Assembly (NCBI RefSeq): GCF_016907715.1
Contig: NZ_JAFBCM010000001.1
Coordinates: forward strand, 5,084,001 to 5,148,000
Reading direction: 5' to 3'
From: Tenggerimyces flavus
GTDB taxonomy: Bacteria; Actinomycetota; Actinomycetes; Propionibacteriales; Actinopolymorphaceae
Length of the DNA: 64,000 bases
The notes below the pieces were generated by a model, which did no database searches, was not told where the DNA came from, and saw nothing but the letters and a program-made list of their open reading frames with translations. Of the stretch, positions 1 to 8,496 are shown piece after piece; within the stretch, counting starts at the first letter, position 1; each line of letters opens with the position of its first letter. A program made the translations under genes and the position numbers.

Positions 1-2338
1 GGCGGTCCTTCAGATCGGTCGAGTCACCGAGCCCGAGAACGAGCTCGACCTCGCGGTCCCTGTACACCACACGAACAGCCACCGGCCGCGAGCCGGCGAG
101 CTTGCGAACCGACACGGCTACCAGCTCGCCGTCGCGCCAGGACAGGTCCACGGCCAGCCCACCTCGAGCTCGCACGCCGCGGACCGAGCCGTCCGGCCAG
201 TCCGAAGGCAACGCGGGCAGCAGCACCAGCGAGTCGTCGAGACTCCGCACGAGCAGTTCGACGACCGCCGCGACGAAGCCGTAGTTGCCGTCGATCTGGA
301 ACGGTGGATGGGTACTGAACAGGTTCGGCAGCAGTCCGCCCCAGCGGGAGCCGTCGACCGGCGCGTACCGGCCGGCGTCGCCCTCGAGTGGCATCGTCGC
401 CTCGCGGAACAACGACAGCGCGGTCTCGCCGTCGCCGAGCCGTGCCCGCAACGCGATCTTCCACGCCCACGACCAGCCCATCGCCCCCGGCCCGCGCGCG
501 TCCAGCACCTTCGCGGCAGCCGAAGCCAGCGGCGAGCCGGGCGCGATCTGACCGAGCGGATACAGCGCGACCAGGTGCGACATGTGCCGGTGCAGCGGCT
601 CTTGCTCGACGAGGTCCTCGCTCCACTCCCCCAGCCGGCCGTCGGCGATGACCGGAGGCTCCGGCAGCCGAGCGAGCGCGGAGGTCAGCTCCTCCCGCAA
701 CGGATCGGACAGGCCGAGAACGTCCAACGCCGCAAGGCAGTTCGTGAACAGATCCCGCAGCAGCGCGATGTCCATCGGCGTGGAAGTGCTGAGCGACTCG
801 CCGTGCCCGTCCGGGCCGACGAACAGGTTCTCCGGCGACGTGGACGGGCTCGTACGAAGGACCCCGTCGGCGTCCTCGTGCAGCCAGTCCAGGCCGAACT
901 CCGCCGCGCCGCGCAGGATCGGCCATGCCTGGTCACGCAGGAACGACTCGTCCAGCCCGTACACGTAGTGGTCCCACAGCTGGCGCGCGAGCCAGACGCC
1001 GCCCATCATCCAGATCGCCCACGACGTGGCGCCGTGGCCCATCCCGACCGGCAGCGCCCAACCCCACAGATCCGTGTTGTGGTGCGCGACCCAGCCGCGC
1101 GTCCCGTACAGCTCCTTCGCGACCGCAGTGCCCTGCGCGGCCATCCTGGACAGCAGCTCGGCGAGCGGCAGCTGACACTCACCGAGTCCGGTCGGCTCGG
1201 CGCCCCAGTAGTTCATCTCGGTGTTGATGTTGATCGTGTAGTTCGACGACCAGGGCGGGCGGAGCTGGTCGTTCCAGATGCCCTGCAGGTTGGCCGGCGG
1301 ACCACCCGGCCGGGACGCGGACACCAGCAGGTAGCGGCCGAGCTGCACCATCACGGTCGCCATCAGCGCGGCGTCGTCGCCCTCTAGCAGCGACGCGACG
1401 TCGACGGGCTCCGCAGGCTCCGGCCCGATCCGTACCGACGCGGTACCTAGCAACGGTCGTACATCGGCCAGGTGCGCGGCCAACAACGCCTCACCGCCCA
1501 ACGCGGCGGCGGAACGCGCCTGCTGCCGAGCCGCCTCGAGGTGCTCCGGACGGGAACGGGCAGCACCCGACGTCCACCAGTCCGCGGCCGACGTCGAGCT
1601 GCTGATCGTCACCAGCAAGCGCGTGGCCTGCTCGATCACCAACCCGCCGTGGTACGACGACCGGCCGTCGGTGTCGATCGCGACCGCCACTGCGGCGAAC
1701 GGGTCGTACCCGTCCACGAGCTCACCGAGCTCGAGATACCGCAACGGCTCCTCGACGTCCGGCTCGTGTTGCGGCGCGCCGTCGACCGGCACCGCCACGC
1801 CGACGACCAGCGTGTGCGGGTCGCCTTCGCGTACGTCGACCCGCAACGGCGACGACAGCCGCAGCCGGACGTCGACCGGAGCATCAGCGATCAGCTCGAC
1901 GCACAGCGCGCCGGCTGGCCGGCTCGCGAACGTCCGTCGCCGCAGCCCGGCGAAGGACTCCTCGACAAGCGCGTCGTCGAGGTCGAGCACGCGACCTTCG
2001 TACGTGGGCGATCCGCCGATCTCCATCCAAAGATCCGCGAACGGCAAGTACTCCTGGCTGTACGGGCCTTCGAACGACATCAGCAACGACTCGGCCAACC
2101 GGTAGTCCCGCTTGTCGATCGCGTCACGCACCTGCTGCGACCGCTCCGGCCCCGCGCCCGACGCCAGCACCGAACGCAGTGCGTGCGAGGGACCGGACGG
2201 CGTACCCGACCACACGGTCGAGTCGTTGAGCTGCAGCCGTCCGTCGCCGAACACCATCGCGCCGAGCCGGCCGTTGCCGACCGGCGCCGCCGCGGACCAC
2301 TCCGCGGCAGGTGCCGGCCAGCGCAGGCGCAGGGTCAC
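1..2338 (-). CDS. GH95 family alpha-L-fucosidase-like glycoside hydrolase (3' end off the left edge)
   Basis: About 779 residues are visible and the C-terminus lies beyond the window; GH95 enzymes are typically of this size, so little is missing. The N-terminus reads PVGNGRLGAMVFG followed by LQLNDSTVWSG, a family hallmark. The segment NINTEMNYW (N370 and N372) matches the paired asparagines that activate water in the Bifidobacterium enzyme AfcA, and TSPSTSPEN carries the expected catalytic Glu (E503). HNTDLWG and a WMMGGVWLARQLWDHY block follow in family order. No signal peptide is seen, so it probably acts in the cytoplasm on imported fucosylated or L-galactosylated oligosaccharides. The GTG start overlaps the stop of the solute-binding protein gene by four bases (GTGA), so it is the last gene of the operon. 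The exact substrate is inferred. Confidence 0.88.
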   Translation of the reverse strand, partial: MTLRLRWPAPAAEWSAAAPVGNGRLGAMVFGDGRLQLNDSTVWSGTPSGPSHALRSVLASGAGPERSQQVRDAIDKRDYRLAESLLMSFEGPYSQEYLPFADLWMEIGGSPTYEGRVLDLDDALVEESFAGLRRRTFASRPAGALCVELIADAPVDVRLRLSSPLRVDVREGDPHTLVVGVAVPVDGAPQHEPDVEEPLRYLELGELVDGYDPFAAVAVAIDTDGRSSYHGGLVIEQATRLLVTISSSTSAADWWTSGAARSRPEHLEAARQQARSAAALGGEALLAAHLADVRPLLGTASVRIGPEPAEPVDVASLLEGDDAALMATVMVQLGRYLLVSASRPGGPPANLQGIWNDQLRPPWSSNYTININTEMNYWGAEPTGLGECQLPLAELLSRMAAQGTAVAKELYGTRGWVAHHNTDLWGWALPVGMGHGATSWAIWMMGGVWLARQLWDHYVYGLDESFLRDQAWPILRGAAEFGLDWLHEDADGVLRTSPSTSPENLFVGPDGHGESLSTSTPMDIALLRDLFTNCLAALDVLGLSDPLREELTSALARLPEPPVIADGRLGEWSEDLVEQEPLHRHMSHLVALYPLGQIAPGSPLASAAAKVLDARGPGAMGWSWAWKIALRARLGDGETALSLFREATMPLEGDAGRYAPVDGSRWGGLLPNLFSTHPPFQIDGNYGFVAAVVELLVRSLDDSLVLLPALPSDWPDGSVRGVRARGGLAVDLSWRDGELVAVSVRKLAGSRPVAVRVVYRDREVELVLGLGDSTDLKDR

Positions 2339-3999
2339 TTGGCGCCGCCCTTGTACGTGTCGTACGCCTTCTGGTACAGCTCCAGATACCGCTTCATCCC
2401 CACCCCGTCGAGGCCCTGGACCCAGGCGTCCCACTCGGTGTCGATGTTCTTCTTACCGGTGATGAAAGCCAGCTGGCCCTGCGTGACGTAGCTGTCCAGG
2501 TTGGTCTTCAGCGTCGCGATCTCCGCGCTCGCGCTGGGGTCCACCCAGACCTGGGCCACCGGGAAGTACTGTGCCTTGTCCTCGTGCCCTTCGTACAGCT
2601 TCGTCGCCTCGAACAGCCGTCGCTCGAGCCCGGCCTCGGTGTAGATGTCCTTCGGCACGACCTGGGCGTTCCGGAACGCCAACGTGTTGTTGTACTGCGC
2701 GAGCGCGCCCCACGCGGTGTTCGGCGGGACCTTGTCGCCCGGGCGCGGCTTGTACATCGGCTTGGCGTTCTCGTCGAGCGCGATGTCTCCCGCTGCTGGC
2801 TTGTCCCAGCCGACGCCCTCGGGTCCGCCCCAGATCCGGAGCTGGCCCTCGTCGGTGTAGATGTAGTCGAGCATCTTGACCGCGGCGACCTGGGCCTCCT
2901 TGCTCGCCTTGTTCGTGAGCATGAACGTGTAGCCGGTCGAGGTCGGGCGGTTCAGCCCGGAGTAGTTCTTGCCGTCCGGCCCGGTGAGCGGCGGCACGGC
3001 GTCGTACTGCTTGTCGCGGCCGTCCTCGGAGCCGAGCTGGACGAAGATCCCCGGCCACAGCACCGGCGCGGAGCCGATGAGGACGGCCTTCGGGTCGTTG
3101 CCGAGCGCCTGCAGCGCCTCGGCGTTCTGGGTGAACGAGGCCGGGTCGATCAGGCCGTCCGAGTGCAGCGAACGGATGTACTTCAGCCCGTCGCGGAACG
3201 CGGGGTCGTCGACCGGCGTGACGACCTTGTTGCCGTCCAGCGTGAGCAGCGACCGGACGCCGTTGTTCGCGCCGACCGGGTCGTACGCGAACGCGCCCAT
3301 CAGGTACGCGATCAGGCTGCTGTCCTGGACGTCGGTGGTCATCGGGATCTCGTCGGCCTTGCCGTTGCCGTTCGGGTCCTGGGTCTTGAACGCCTGCAGG
3401 ACTTTGCGCAGGTCCTCGGTCGTCTTCGGAAGCTGCAGGTTGAGCTTCTTCAGCCAGGCACTGTTGATCCACAGCTTGTCCGGGTAGCTGCAGTGGTAGC
3501 AGTCCGCCCACTGCGGCATCGCGTAGATGTGCCCGTCGGGCGCGGTCGCCATCTCCTTCAGGGTCTGGTTGGAGTCCAACGCCTTCTGGATGTTCGGCGC
3601 GTGCTCCTTGATCAGGCCCTCCAGCGGAACGGCGACGCCCTGGGTGCCGAGCTTCATCACCTCGGCCTGACCGAACCCGTCCACCCAGGGGATGAGGAAG
3701 AACAGGTCCGGATAGTCGCCGCTGGCCAACGAGATCGACCGCTTCTCCTTGGCCGGTCCGGCGTCGAACGTCGTCGGCTGCCAGCGGAACTCGATCTTGA
3801 ACTTGTCGCTCACGAACTTCGTCGTGGTGTTGCTCGCCATGTTGGTCTTCGGGTCGACGGGCGACATCACGTCGATGACGACCTTGCCGTCCTTGCTGAG
3901 TTCGGCCTTCTCGCCTTGGTTGTTCGAGCCGGAGCCGCAAGCCGCTGCCACCGTCAGCACGGCGGCCAGCGACAACGCGGTGGTGATCTTGACGGACAT
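2335..3999 (-). CDS. ABC transporter extracellular solute-binding lipoprotein (family 1, LplA/YtcQ-like)
   Basis: A 554-residue sugar-binding lipoprotein. The N-terminus has a short basic stretch, a hydrophobic core and a lipobox ending at C21 (TVAAAC), followed by a Ser/Asn/Gly-rich linker. The length and blocks such as YPDLFFLIPWVDG and GMKRYLELYQKAYD fit the large binding proteins that partner LplB/YtcP-type permeases for oligosaccharides. It should capture the sugar outside the membrane and deliver it to the two permeases encoded just upstream. It overlaps the GH95 gene by four bases. No ATPase gene is present, which is usual for CUT1 systems that share one general ATPase elsewhere (MsiK type). 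The ligand is not determined by the sequence. Confidence 0.9.
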   Translation of the reverse strand: MSVKITTALSLAAVLTVAAACGSGSNNQGEKAELSKDGKVVIDVMSPVDPKTNMASNTTTKFVSDKFKIEFRWQPTTFDAGPAKEKRSISLASGDYPDLFFLIPWVDGFGQAEVMKLGTQGVAVPLEGLIKEHAPNIQKALDSNQTLKEMATAPDGHIYAMPQWADCYHCSYPDKLWINSAWLKKLNLQLPKTTEDLRKVLQAFKTQDPNGNGKADEIPMTTDVQDSSLIAYLMGAFAYDPVGANNGVRSLLTLDGNKVVTPVDDPAFRDGLKYIRSLHSDGLIDPASFTQNAEALQALGNDPKAVLIGSAPVLWPGIFVQLGSEDGRDKQYDAVPPLTGPDGKNYSGLNRPTSTGYTFMLTNKASKEAQVAAVKMLDYIYTDEGQLRIWGGPEGVGWDKPAAGDIALDENAKPMYKPRPGDKVPPNTAWGALAQYNNTLAFRNAQVVPKDIYTEAGLERRLFEATKLYEGHEDKAQYFPVAQVWVDPSASAEIATLKTNLDSYVTQGQLAFITGKKNIDTEWDAWVQGLDGVGMKRYLELYQKAYDTYKGGAK

Positions 4000-4038
4000 T
4001 TCTACCTTCCCTGCTGAGCCTCTTGGGGGGATTGCTGC

Positions 4039-4980
4039 TTAGCCCTTGATGGCGCCGACCATGACGCCCTTGGTGAAGTGCCGCGCGATGAACGGATAGA
4101 TGATCAGTACGGGCAGGCTCGAGACGACGATGAGCGCGTACTTGAGGACGTTGGCCAGTTCCCGTGCGTCGAGCCCTTGCCCGATGTCACCGGAGGCGGC
4201 CGTCGTCGTGTTCAGGATGATGATGTTCCGCAGCACGATCTGCAGCGGGAAGAGATTGGGATCCTTCAAGTAGACAAGGGCATCGAAGTACGAGTTCCAC
4301 TGGAAGATCGCGTACATCAGCGCGAGCACCGCCAGCAGCGGCTTGGACAGCGGCAGTACGACCGACCACAGGAAGCGCAGCTCGCTCGCCCCGTCCAGCA
4401 TCGCCGCCTCGTACAGCTCGTTCGGGATCGAGTGCGCGAAGAACGTCCGCGCGATGATCACCTGCCACACGCCGATCGCGCTGGGGATCAGCAGCGCCCA
4501 TCGGGTGTTCAACATGCCAAGGTCCTGGACGACCAGGTAGGTCGGGATCAGGCCGCCGGAGAAGAGCATCGTGAACAGCAGACCGGTCATCACGACGTTG
4601 CGCCCGAAGAACGTCTTGAGCGACAGCGGGTACGCGATCGCCACCGTCAGCGTGACGCTGATCAACGTTCCGGCGACGGCGTAGATCAGCGAGTTGTAGT
4701 AGCCCTGCAGGACCTGCGGGTTGGTGAGGACCTCTTGGTACGCGACCAGCGAGAAGTCGACCGGCCAGAACGTCACCTGCCCGGAGCTGACGGCGCGCGG
4801 GCTGGAGAACGAGTTCGCGACGATGTAGACGATCGGCAGCAGCACCAGCAGCAGGACGACCGCGAGCATGACGGTGATGACGATCACCAGGACGCGATCG
4901 CTGAACGGATCGCGAATCTTCTTGCTGGGCGGCGTTCCCGGCGTTCGCCGTTGCTCGCGGTCCAACGTGAGCGCGCTCAT
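4039..4980 (-). CDS. Carbohydrate ABC transporter permease (MalG/YtcP-like)
   Basis: A 313-residue inner-membrane permease. After an N-terminal tail a first membrane segment (VLVIVITVMLAVVLLLVLLP) is followed by five more hydrophobic segments. The cytoplasmic EAA loop is clear as ELYEAAMLDGASELRFLWSV, the site that docks the ATPase. The protein ends in GVMVGAIKG, a common ending of this subfamily. The ATG overlaps the stop of the partner permease by one base (TGATG), which shows translational coupling. The start was chosen at MSALTLDREQ because the longer upstream reading is only the other frame of the partner gene. Confidence 0.92.
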   Translation of the reverse strand: MSALTLDREQRRTPGTPPSKKIRDPFSDRVLVIVITVMLAVVLLLVLLPIVYIVANSFSSPRAVSSGQVTFWPVDFSLVAYQEVLTNPQVLQGYYNSLIYAVAGTLISVTLTVAIAYPLSLKTFFGRNVVMTGLLFTMLFSGGLIPTYLVVQDLGMLNTRWALLIPSAIGVWQVIIARTFFAHSIPNELYEAAMLDGASELRFLWSVVLPLSKPLLAVLALMYAIFQWNSYFDALVYLKDPNLFPLQIVLRNIIILNTTTAASGDIGQGLDARELANVLKYALIVVSSLPVLIIYPFIARHFTKGVMVGAIKG

Positions 4981-5990
4981 CAACCCCACAGTCCATTCCC
5001 GGTGATCCGCTTGGCGACGAAGTTGACGAGCAGCAGCAAGGCGAGGTTGACGACGGAGTTGAACAGCCCGACCGCGGTCGCCATGGAGAAGTCCGCGTTC
5101 AGCAGACCCGTCTTGTAGACGTAGGTCGCGATAATCTCCGACTGGGCGAGGTTCAGCGGGTTCTGCAGCAGGTAGACCTTCTCGAACCCGATCGCCATCA
5201 GGTTGCCGACGCCGAGCACGAGGATGACCACGGCGGTGGGCATGATGCCCGGAAGGTCGACGTGCCAGATCCGCTGCAGCCGGCTGGCGCCGTCCATCTT
5301 CGCCGACTCGTGCAGGGCAGGATCGATGCCGGCCAGCGCGGCGAGATAGATCACCGCGGAGTAGCCGGTCGTCTGCCAGACGTCGGACCACACGTAGATG
5401 TGGCGGAAGTAGTCCTCGTCGCCGAGGAAGTCGACCGCGGGGACGCCGATCAGCCCGAGCGCGTCGTTCATCAGCCCGATCCGCGGCGACAGGATGAGGA
5501 TCGTCATCGAGACCACGACGACGGTGGAGATGAAGTACGGCGCGTAGGTGATCAGCTGGACGGACTTCTTGAAGATCCCCTGGCGGATCTCGTTCAGCCC
5601 GATCGCCAGCAGGATCGGCAGCGGGAAGCTCGCGAGCACGAGGTAGAACGCGAGCGTGAACGTGTTCTTCAGCAGCGTGCCGAACATCGGGTTGCTGAAG
5701 AACAGCTCGAAGTTCTTGAACCCGACCCACGGGCTGCCCCACGGACCCTCGAGCACGTTGAAGCTCTTGAACGCGATCACGGCGTTGCTGATCGGGATGT
5801 ACTTGAAGATCACGAAGTACGCGACCGGCAGGATGATCAGCAGGTACAGCTGCCAGTGCCGCCGCCACGACCGCTTCGCCTCGGTCCAGCGGTCCCGCTT
5901 GACGTGGCCGCGTCCCCGCTTCGGCTGCGGCGCCGGGTCGATCGGTTCGTCGAGGCGAACGAGAGGTGCGCCGGGTTGGGTGGTCGTCAT
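4980..5990 (-). CDS. Carbohydrate ABC transporter permease (LplB-like)
   Basis: A 336-residue permease, the MalF-side partner. A hydrophilic basic N-terminus of about 45 residues precedes the first membrane span (WQLYLLIILPVAYFVIFKYI), with further spans to the C-terminus ending GNGLWG. The EAA loop reads DPALHESAKMDGASRLQRIW. The phrase FKYIPISNAVIAFKSFN and overall length match the LplB group that works with family-1 binding proteins for plant oligosaccharides. Both ends overlap their neighbours by one base, the ATG with the mandelate-racemase-like gene stop and the stop with the next permease start, so the operon is tightly packed. Confidence 0.92.
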   Translation of the reverse strand: MTTTQPGAPLVRLDEPIDPAPQPKRGRGHVKRDRWTEAKRSWRRHWQLYLLIILPVAYFVIFKYIPISNAVIAFKSFNVLEGPWGSPWVGFKNFELFFSNPMFGTLLKNTFTLAFYLVLASFPLPILLAIGLNEIRQGIFKKSVQLITYAPYFISTVVVVSMTILILSPRIGLMNDALGLIGVPAVDFLGDEDYFRHIYVWSDVWQTTGYSAVIYLAALAGIDPALHESAKMDGASRLQRIWHVDLPGIMPTAVVILVLGVGNLMAIGFEKVYLLQNPLNLAQSEIIATYVYKTGLLNADFSMATAVGLFNSVVNLALLLLVNFVAKRITGNGLWG

Positions 5991-7078
5991 CACCCCACCC
6001 GCAGGTCGTCGATGGCATCGAGGTTCCAGTCGATGCCGATGCCAGGCCCTTCGGGCGGGCGAACCCAGCCCTCCTCGACCAGCAGCCGGTTGTGGGTGAT
6101 CGCGTCCAGCTGCGGGATGTGCTCGACGTACATGCCGTTCGGTACGGCGCAGGCCAGACTGGCGTGCAGCTCCATCAGGAAGTGCGGCGCGACCGGCGCG
6201 TTGAACGACTCCGCGGTGTGCGCCACCTTGAGCCACGGCGTAATCCCGCCGATTCGTGCCGCGTCGACCTGGACGATCCCGGCCGCGCCGGCGGACAGGT
6301 ACTCGGCGAACCGCTGGGTCGAGTAGATCGACTCCCCCACCGCGACCGGGACGGTCGTGGCCCGGGCGAGCCGCACGTGTCCGGCGAGGTCGTCGGCGGG
6401 CAGCGGCTCCTCGAACCAGGCGATGCCCAGCGCCTCGTACGCGTGTGCCCGGCGCAGCGCCTCGGCGCCGGTGAAGCACTGGTTGGCGTCGACCATGACC
6501 TCGAACTCGGGCCCGACCGCCTCCCGAACGGCGGCGAGCCGTTCGGCGTCCTCGACGAGCGACGGCTTGCCGACCTTCACCTTGACGCCGCGTACGCCGG
6601 TCGCCTTGGCGGCGACCGCGTTGCGCACCAGCTCGTCGACGGACAGGTGGATCCAGCCGCCCTCGGTGTCGTAGAGCGGCAGCCGTTCGTGCGCCCCGCC
6701 TGCGAGGCGCCACACCGGCTCACCGACCCGCTTGCCGCGTAGGTCCCACAGCGCGATGTCGACCGCGGCCATCGCGAGCGCGGTGATGACCCCGGTGGTG
6801 GTGGCGCGGGTGCCGGCCAGCATCCGCTGCCAGATCCGTTCGACGTCGCGGGCGTCCGCCCCCAGCAGCCCGGGCACGAGGTGGTCGCGGAGCAACGCGA
6901 GGACCGAGCTTCCCCCGGTGCCGATCGTGTACGAGTACCCGGTCCCGCTGACGCCGTCGACCGTCTCGATCGTCACCAGCACGGTCTCCTGCTTGACGAA
7001 ACTCTGGCTCGCGTCGAAGCGGACGGTTTCGGGCTCGAGGTCGACCAACTGGCACCGGACGTTCGCGATCTTGGTCAT
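5990..7078 (-). CDS. Mandelate racemase/muconate lactonizing enzyme family protein (enolase superfamily acid-sugar dehydratase-like)
   Basis: A 362-residue enolase-superfamily enzyme with the full mandelate-racemase-subgroup site. It has K166 and K168 (KVK), metal ligands D197, E223 and E249, the D272/H299 dyad and E319. These positions are all two residues later than the known Pseudomonas putida mandelate racemase residues, so the active site is intact. Members of this subgroup usually dehydrate acid sugars or epimerise 2-hydroxy acids. As first gene of an operon with a sugar importer and a fucosidase-like hydrolase, an acid-sugar dehydratase role, for example on an oxidised deoxysugar, is likely but inferred. 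It diverges from a GntR regulator gene. Confidence 0.88.
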   Translation of the reverse strand: MTKIANVRCQLVDLEPETVRFDASQSFVKQETVLVTIETVDGVSGTGYSYTIGTGGSSVLALLRDHLVPGLLGADARDVERIWQRMLAGTRATTTGVITALAMAAVDIALWDLRGKRVGEPVWRLAGGAHERLPLYDTEGGWIHLSVDELVRNAVAAKATGVRGVKVKVGKPSLVEDAERLAAVREAVGPEFEVMVDANQCFTGAEALRRAHAYEALGIAWFEEPLPADDLAGHVRLARATTVPVAVGESIYSTQRFAEYLSAGAAGIVQVDAARIGGITPWLKVAHTAESFNAPVAPHFLMELHASLACAVPNGMYVEHIPQLDAITHNRLLVEEGWVRPPEGPGIGIDWNLDAIDDLRVG

Positions 7079-7211
7079 GAAATCCCCATCGCTGGATCGG
7101 ATACGATATTGGAATCCTATTTCGACACCTTGTCAAGTAATCCGGCGTCATCGGATACGAAAACCGAACCGATAGCGTGGGGACCTTCGTGAACGACGGG
7201 GAAGGTCCGAG
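7079..7211. promoter_or_regulatory. Divergent promoter region with a direct repeat, probable GntR operator
   Basis: This 133-bp gap separates the sugar operon from its regulator. The 11-mer ATCGGATACGA occurs twice in the same orientation, at 7097-7107 and 7151-7161, 54 bp apart and in a locally AT-richer stretch. On the minus strand TTGACA at 7136-7131 could be a -35 element for the sugar operon, with AT-rich candidates for the -10 further on. The repeats are the best candidates for operator sites of the FCD-type GntR protein encoded next door; this assignment is inferred. Confidence 0.5.
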
Positions 7212-7886
7212 GTGGCAGAGCCGAGACCGAAGCTGGAGCGGGCGCCGCGGTTGATGCTGCGCGAGACCGTGTACGAGTCGGTCAAGCAGCTCTTGATGGA
7301 CACCGACCTGCAGCCCGGCACGAGGCTGTCGATCGACGGGCTGTCGCGGGAGCTGCAGGTCTCAGCGACGCCCGTACGTGAGGCGTTGTTCCGCTGCGAG
7401 GCGGAGGGGCTGGTCGTTCGCCGCCCGAACGCGGGCTACCTGGTCGCTCCCCTGCTCGACCGACAGGGACTGCTCGACCTGTACGACCTCCGGCTGCTGC
7501 TCGAGCCGGTCGCCGCGGCCAGGGCCGCCACCCACGCGACCGCCGGCGAGGTGCGGGCGATGGAGGACGCCGTCGGGCTGATGATGCCGGCGGTCGAAGG
7601 CGACGACTACCAGGCGTACCGCGAGTTCGCCGGCCAGGACACCGCGCTGCACACGACCATCGCGGGCGCCAGCGGCAACCCGTTGATCGCTGAGACGCTG
7701 ACCCGGCTGCGCACCCACACCCACACGTACCGGCTCTACTTCCACCACGGCATCGCCGAGGTCACGGTCGCCGAGCACCAGGCGATCGTCGCGGCCATCC
7801 GCGAGCACGACCCGGAGGTCGCGGAGAAGGCGATGCGGGCCCACCTCGAGACGTCACGGACCCGGCTGCTCAGCGCGTACGAGTAG
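7212..7886 (+). CDS. GntR family transcriptional regulator (FadR/FCD subfamily)
   Basis: A 224-residue regulator. The N-terminal winged helix (about residues 15-80) has the GntR pattern LQPGTRLSIDGLSRELQVSATPVREAL. The C-terminal all-helical FCD domain (about 95-215) contains DLYDLRLLLEP and the late motif EHQAIVAAIREHDPEVAEKAMRAHL, including a His typical of the metal/ligand site. The GTG start follows a GGGGAAGG ribosome site. FCD regulators usually bind small carboxylates, which would fit an intermediate made by the divergent mandelate-racemase-like enzyme. It most likely represses the sugar operon and itself. Its last bases overlap the convergent lipoprotein gene by 17 bp. Confidence 0.93.
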   Translation: MAEPRPKLERAPRLMLRETVYESVKQLLMDTDLQPGTRLSIDGLSRELQVSATPVREALFRCEAEGLVVRRPNAGYLVAPLLDRQGLLDLYDLRLLLEPVAAARAATHATAGEVRAMEDAVGLMMPAVEGDDYQAYREFAGQDTALHTTIAGASGNPLIAETLTRLRTHTHTYRLYFHHGIAEVTVAEHQAIVAAIREHDPEVAEKAMRAHLETSRTRLLSAYE

Positions 7887-8496
7887 GCCAGGTCGTCGTC
7901 GCGGCGAGCAGGGCCGCGTAGTCGGACGCGGTCAGCGGCGCCGCGCTGAGGCTGCCGTCGACGAGCGGCGCCTCGATCGTTTTCCCTTCCTGGGTGAGCT
8001 GAACGGCGTCGATGCCGTTGACCGACGTCGTGGTGAGAACGATCTGGGCGACGGCGAGCGTGCGGTCCTCCGACCGCGAGTTCCGCGCCGTTCCCGCGAC
8101 CTCGATGGTCACCGTCGACCCGCGGACCGACGTCACGGAGAGGTCGAGGTCGATCGGCACCGCGGTCCCGAGACCACTGGCCTGCTCCTTCTCGGTGGGG
8201 CCTTCGAGCAGGAGTCCGATCGACCTGCGGAGCCGCTCCCCCGTCGTTCCCTCGAGCTCGGGCCTGCGGACGGGAACGATGCGGCCCGCGGAGACGAAGT
8301 ACGTGACCATGGTCCCGCCGGTCCCGCCGGTCCCGGTGGGCTGGTCGGACGGCCGCGGTGCCTTCGTGTCCAGCAGCTGGTTCGGTACCAGGGTGGGGTT
8401 GATGACGCGGGGAGTGGACTCGGCCGAGACGCCGCCACATCCGGCGAGAATCGCCAGGCAGGCAAGGGCAATCACAACCAATCGGCGTCGAGTCAT
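7870..8496 (-). CDS. GerMN-domain lipoprotein (LpqB-like position)
   Basis: A 208-residue predicted lipoprotein. The signal sequence MTRRRLVVIALACLAILAGC ends at the lipobox Cys20. Residues about 60-190 look like a GerMN domain: a start VTYFVSAGRIVPVRRP, a central LLLEGPTEKEQASGLGTAVP and a late AVAQIVLTTTSVNGIDAVQL. The ATG overlaps the kinase stop by four bases, so it is the third gene of a regulator-kinase-lipoprotein operon. That order is the same as mtrA-mtrB-lpqB, where LpqB modulates the MtrB kinase from outside the membrane. This protein is much shorter than LpqB and lacks its beta-propeller, so it is a reduced analogue at best. The role as accessory sensor is inferred. Confidence 0.8.
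   Translation of the reverse strand: MTRRRLVVIALACLAILAGCGGVSAESTPRVINPTLVPNQLLDTKAPRPSDQPTGTGGTGGTMVTYFVSAGRIVPVRRPELEGTTGERLRRSIGLLLEGPTEKEQASGLGTAVPIDLDLSVTSVRGSTVTIEVAGTARNSRSEDRTLAVAQIVLTTTSVNGIDAVQLTQEGKTIEAPLVDGSLSAAPLTASDYAALLAATTTWPTRTR

Noticed and set aside
308-1387. Plus-strand frame opposite the GH95 gene
   Set aside because: The minus strand encodes clear GH95 motifs (NINTEMNYW, TSPSTSPEN); the plus frame is compositionally a shadow.
2311-4017. Long plus-strand frame of 568 codons
   Set aside because: It lies opposite the solute-binding protein gene, whose protein has a lipobox and family motifs. The plus-strand product is Arg/Val/Leu-rich with no family pattern, as expected from the complement of a GC-rich gene.
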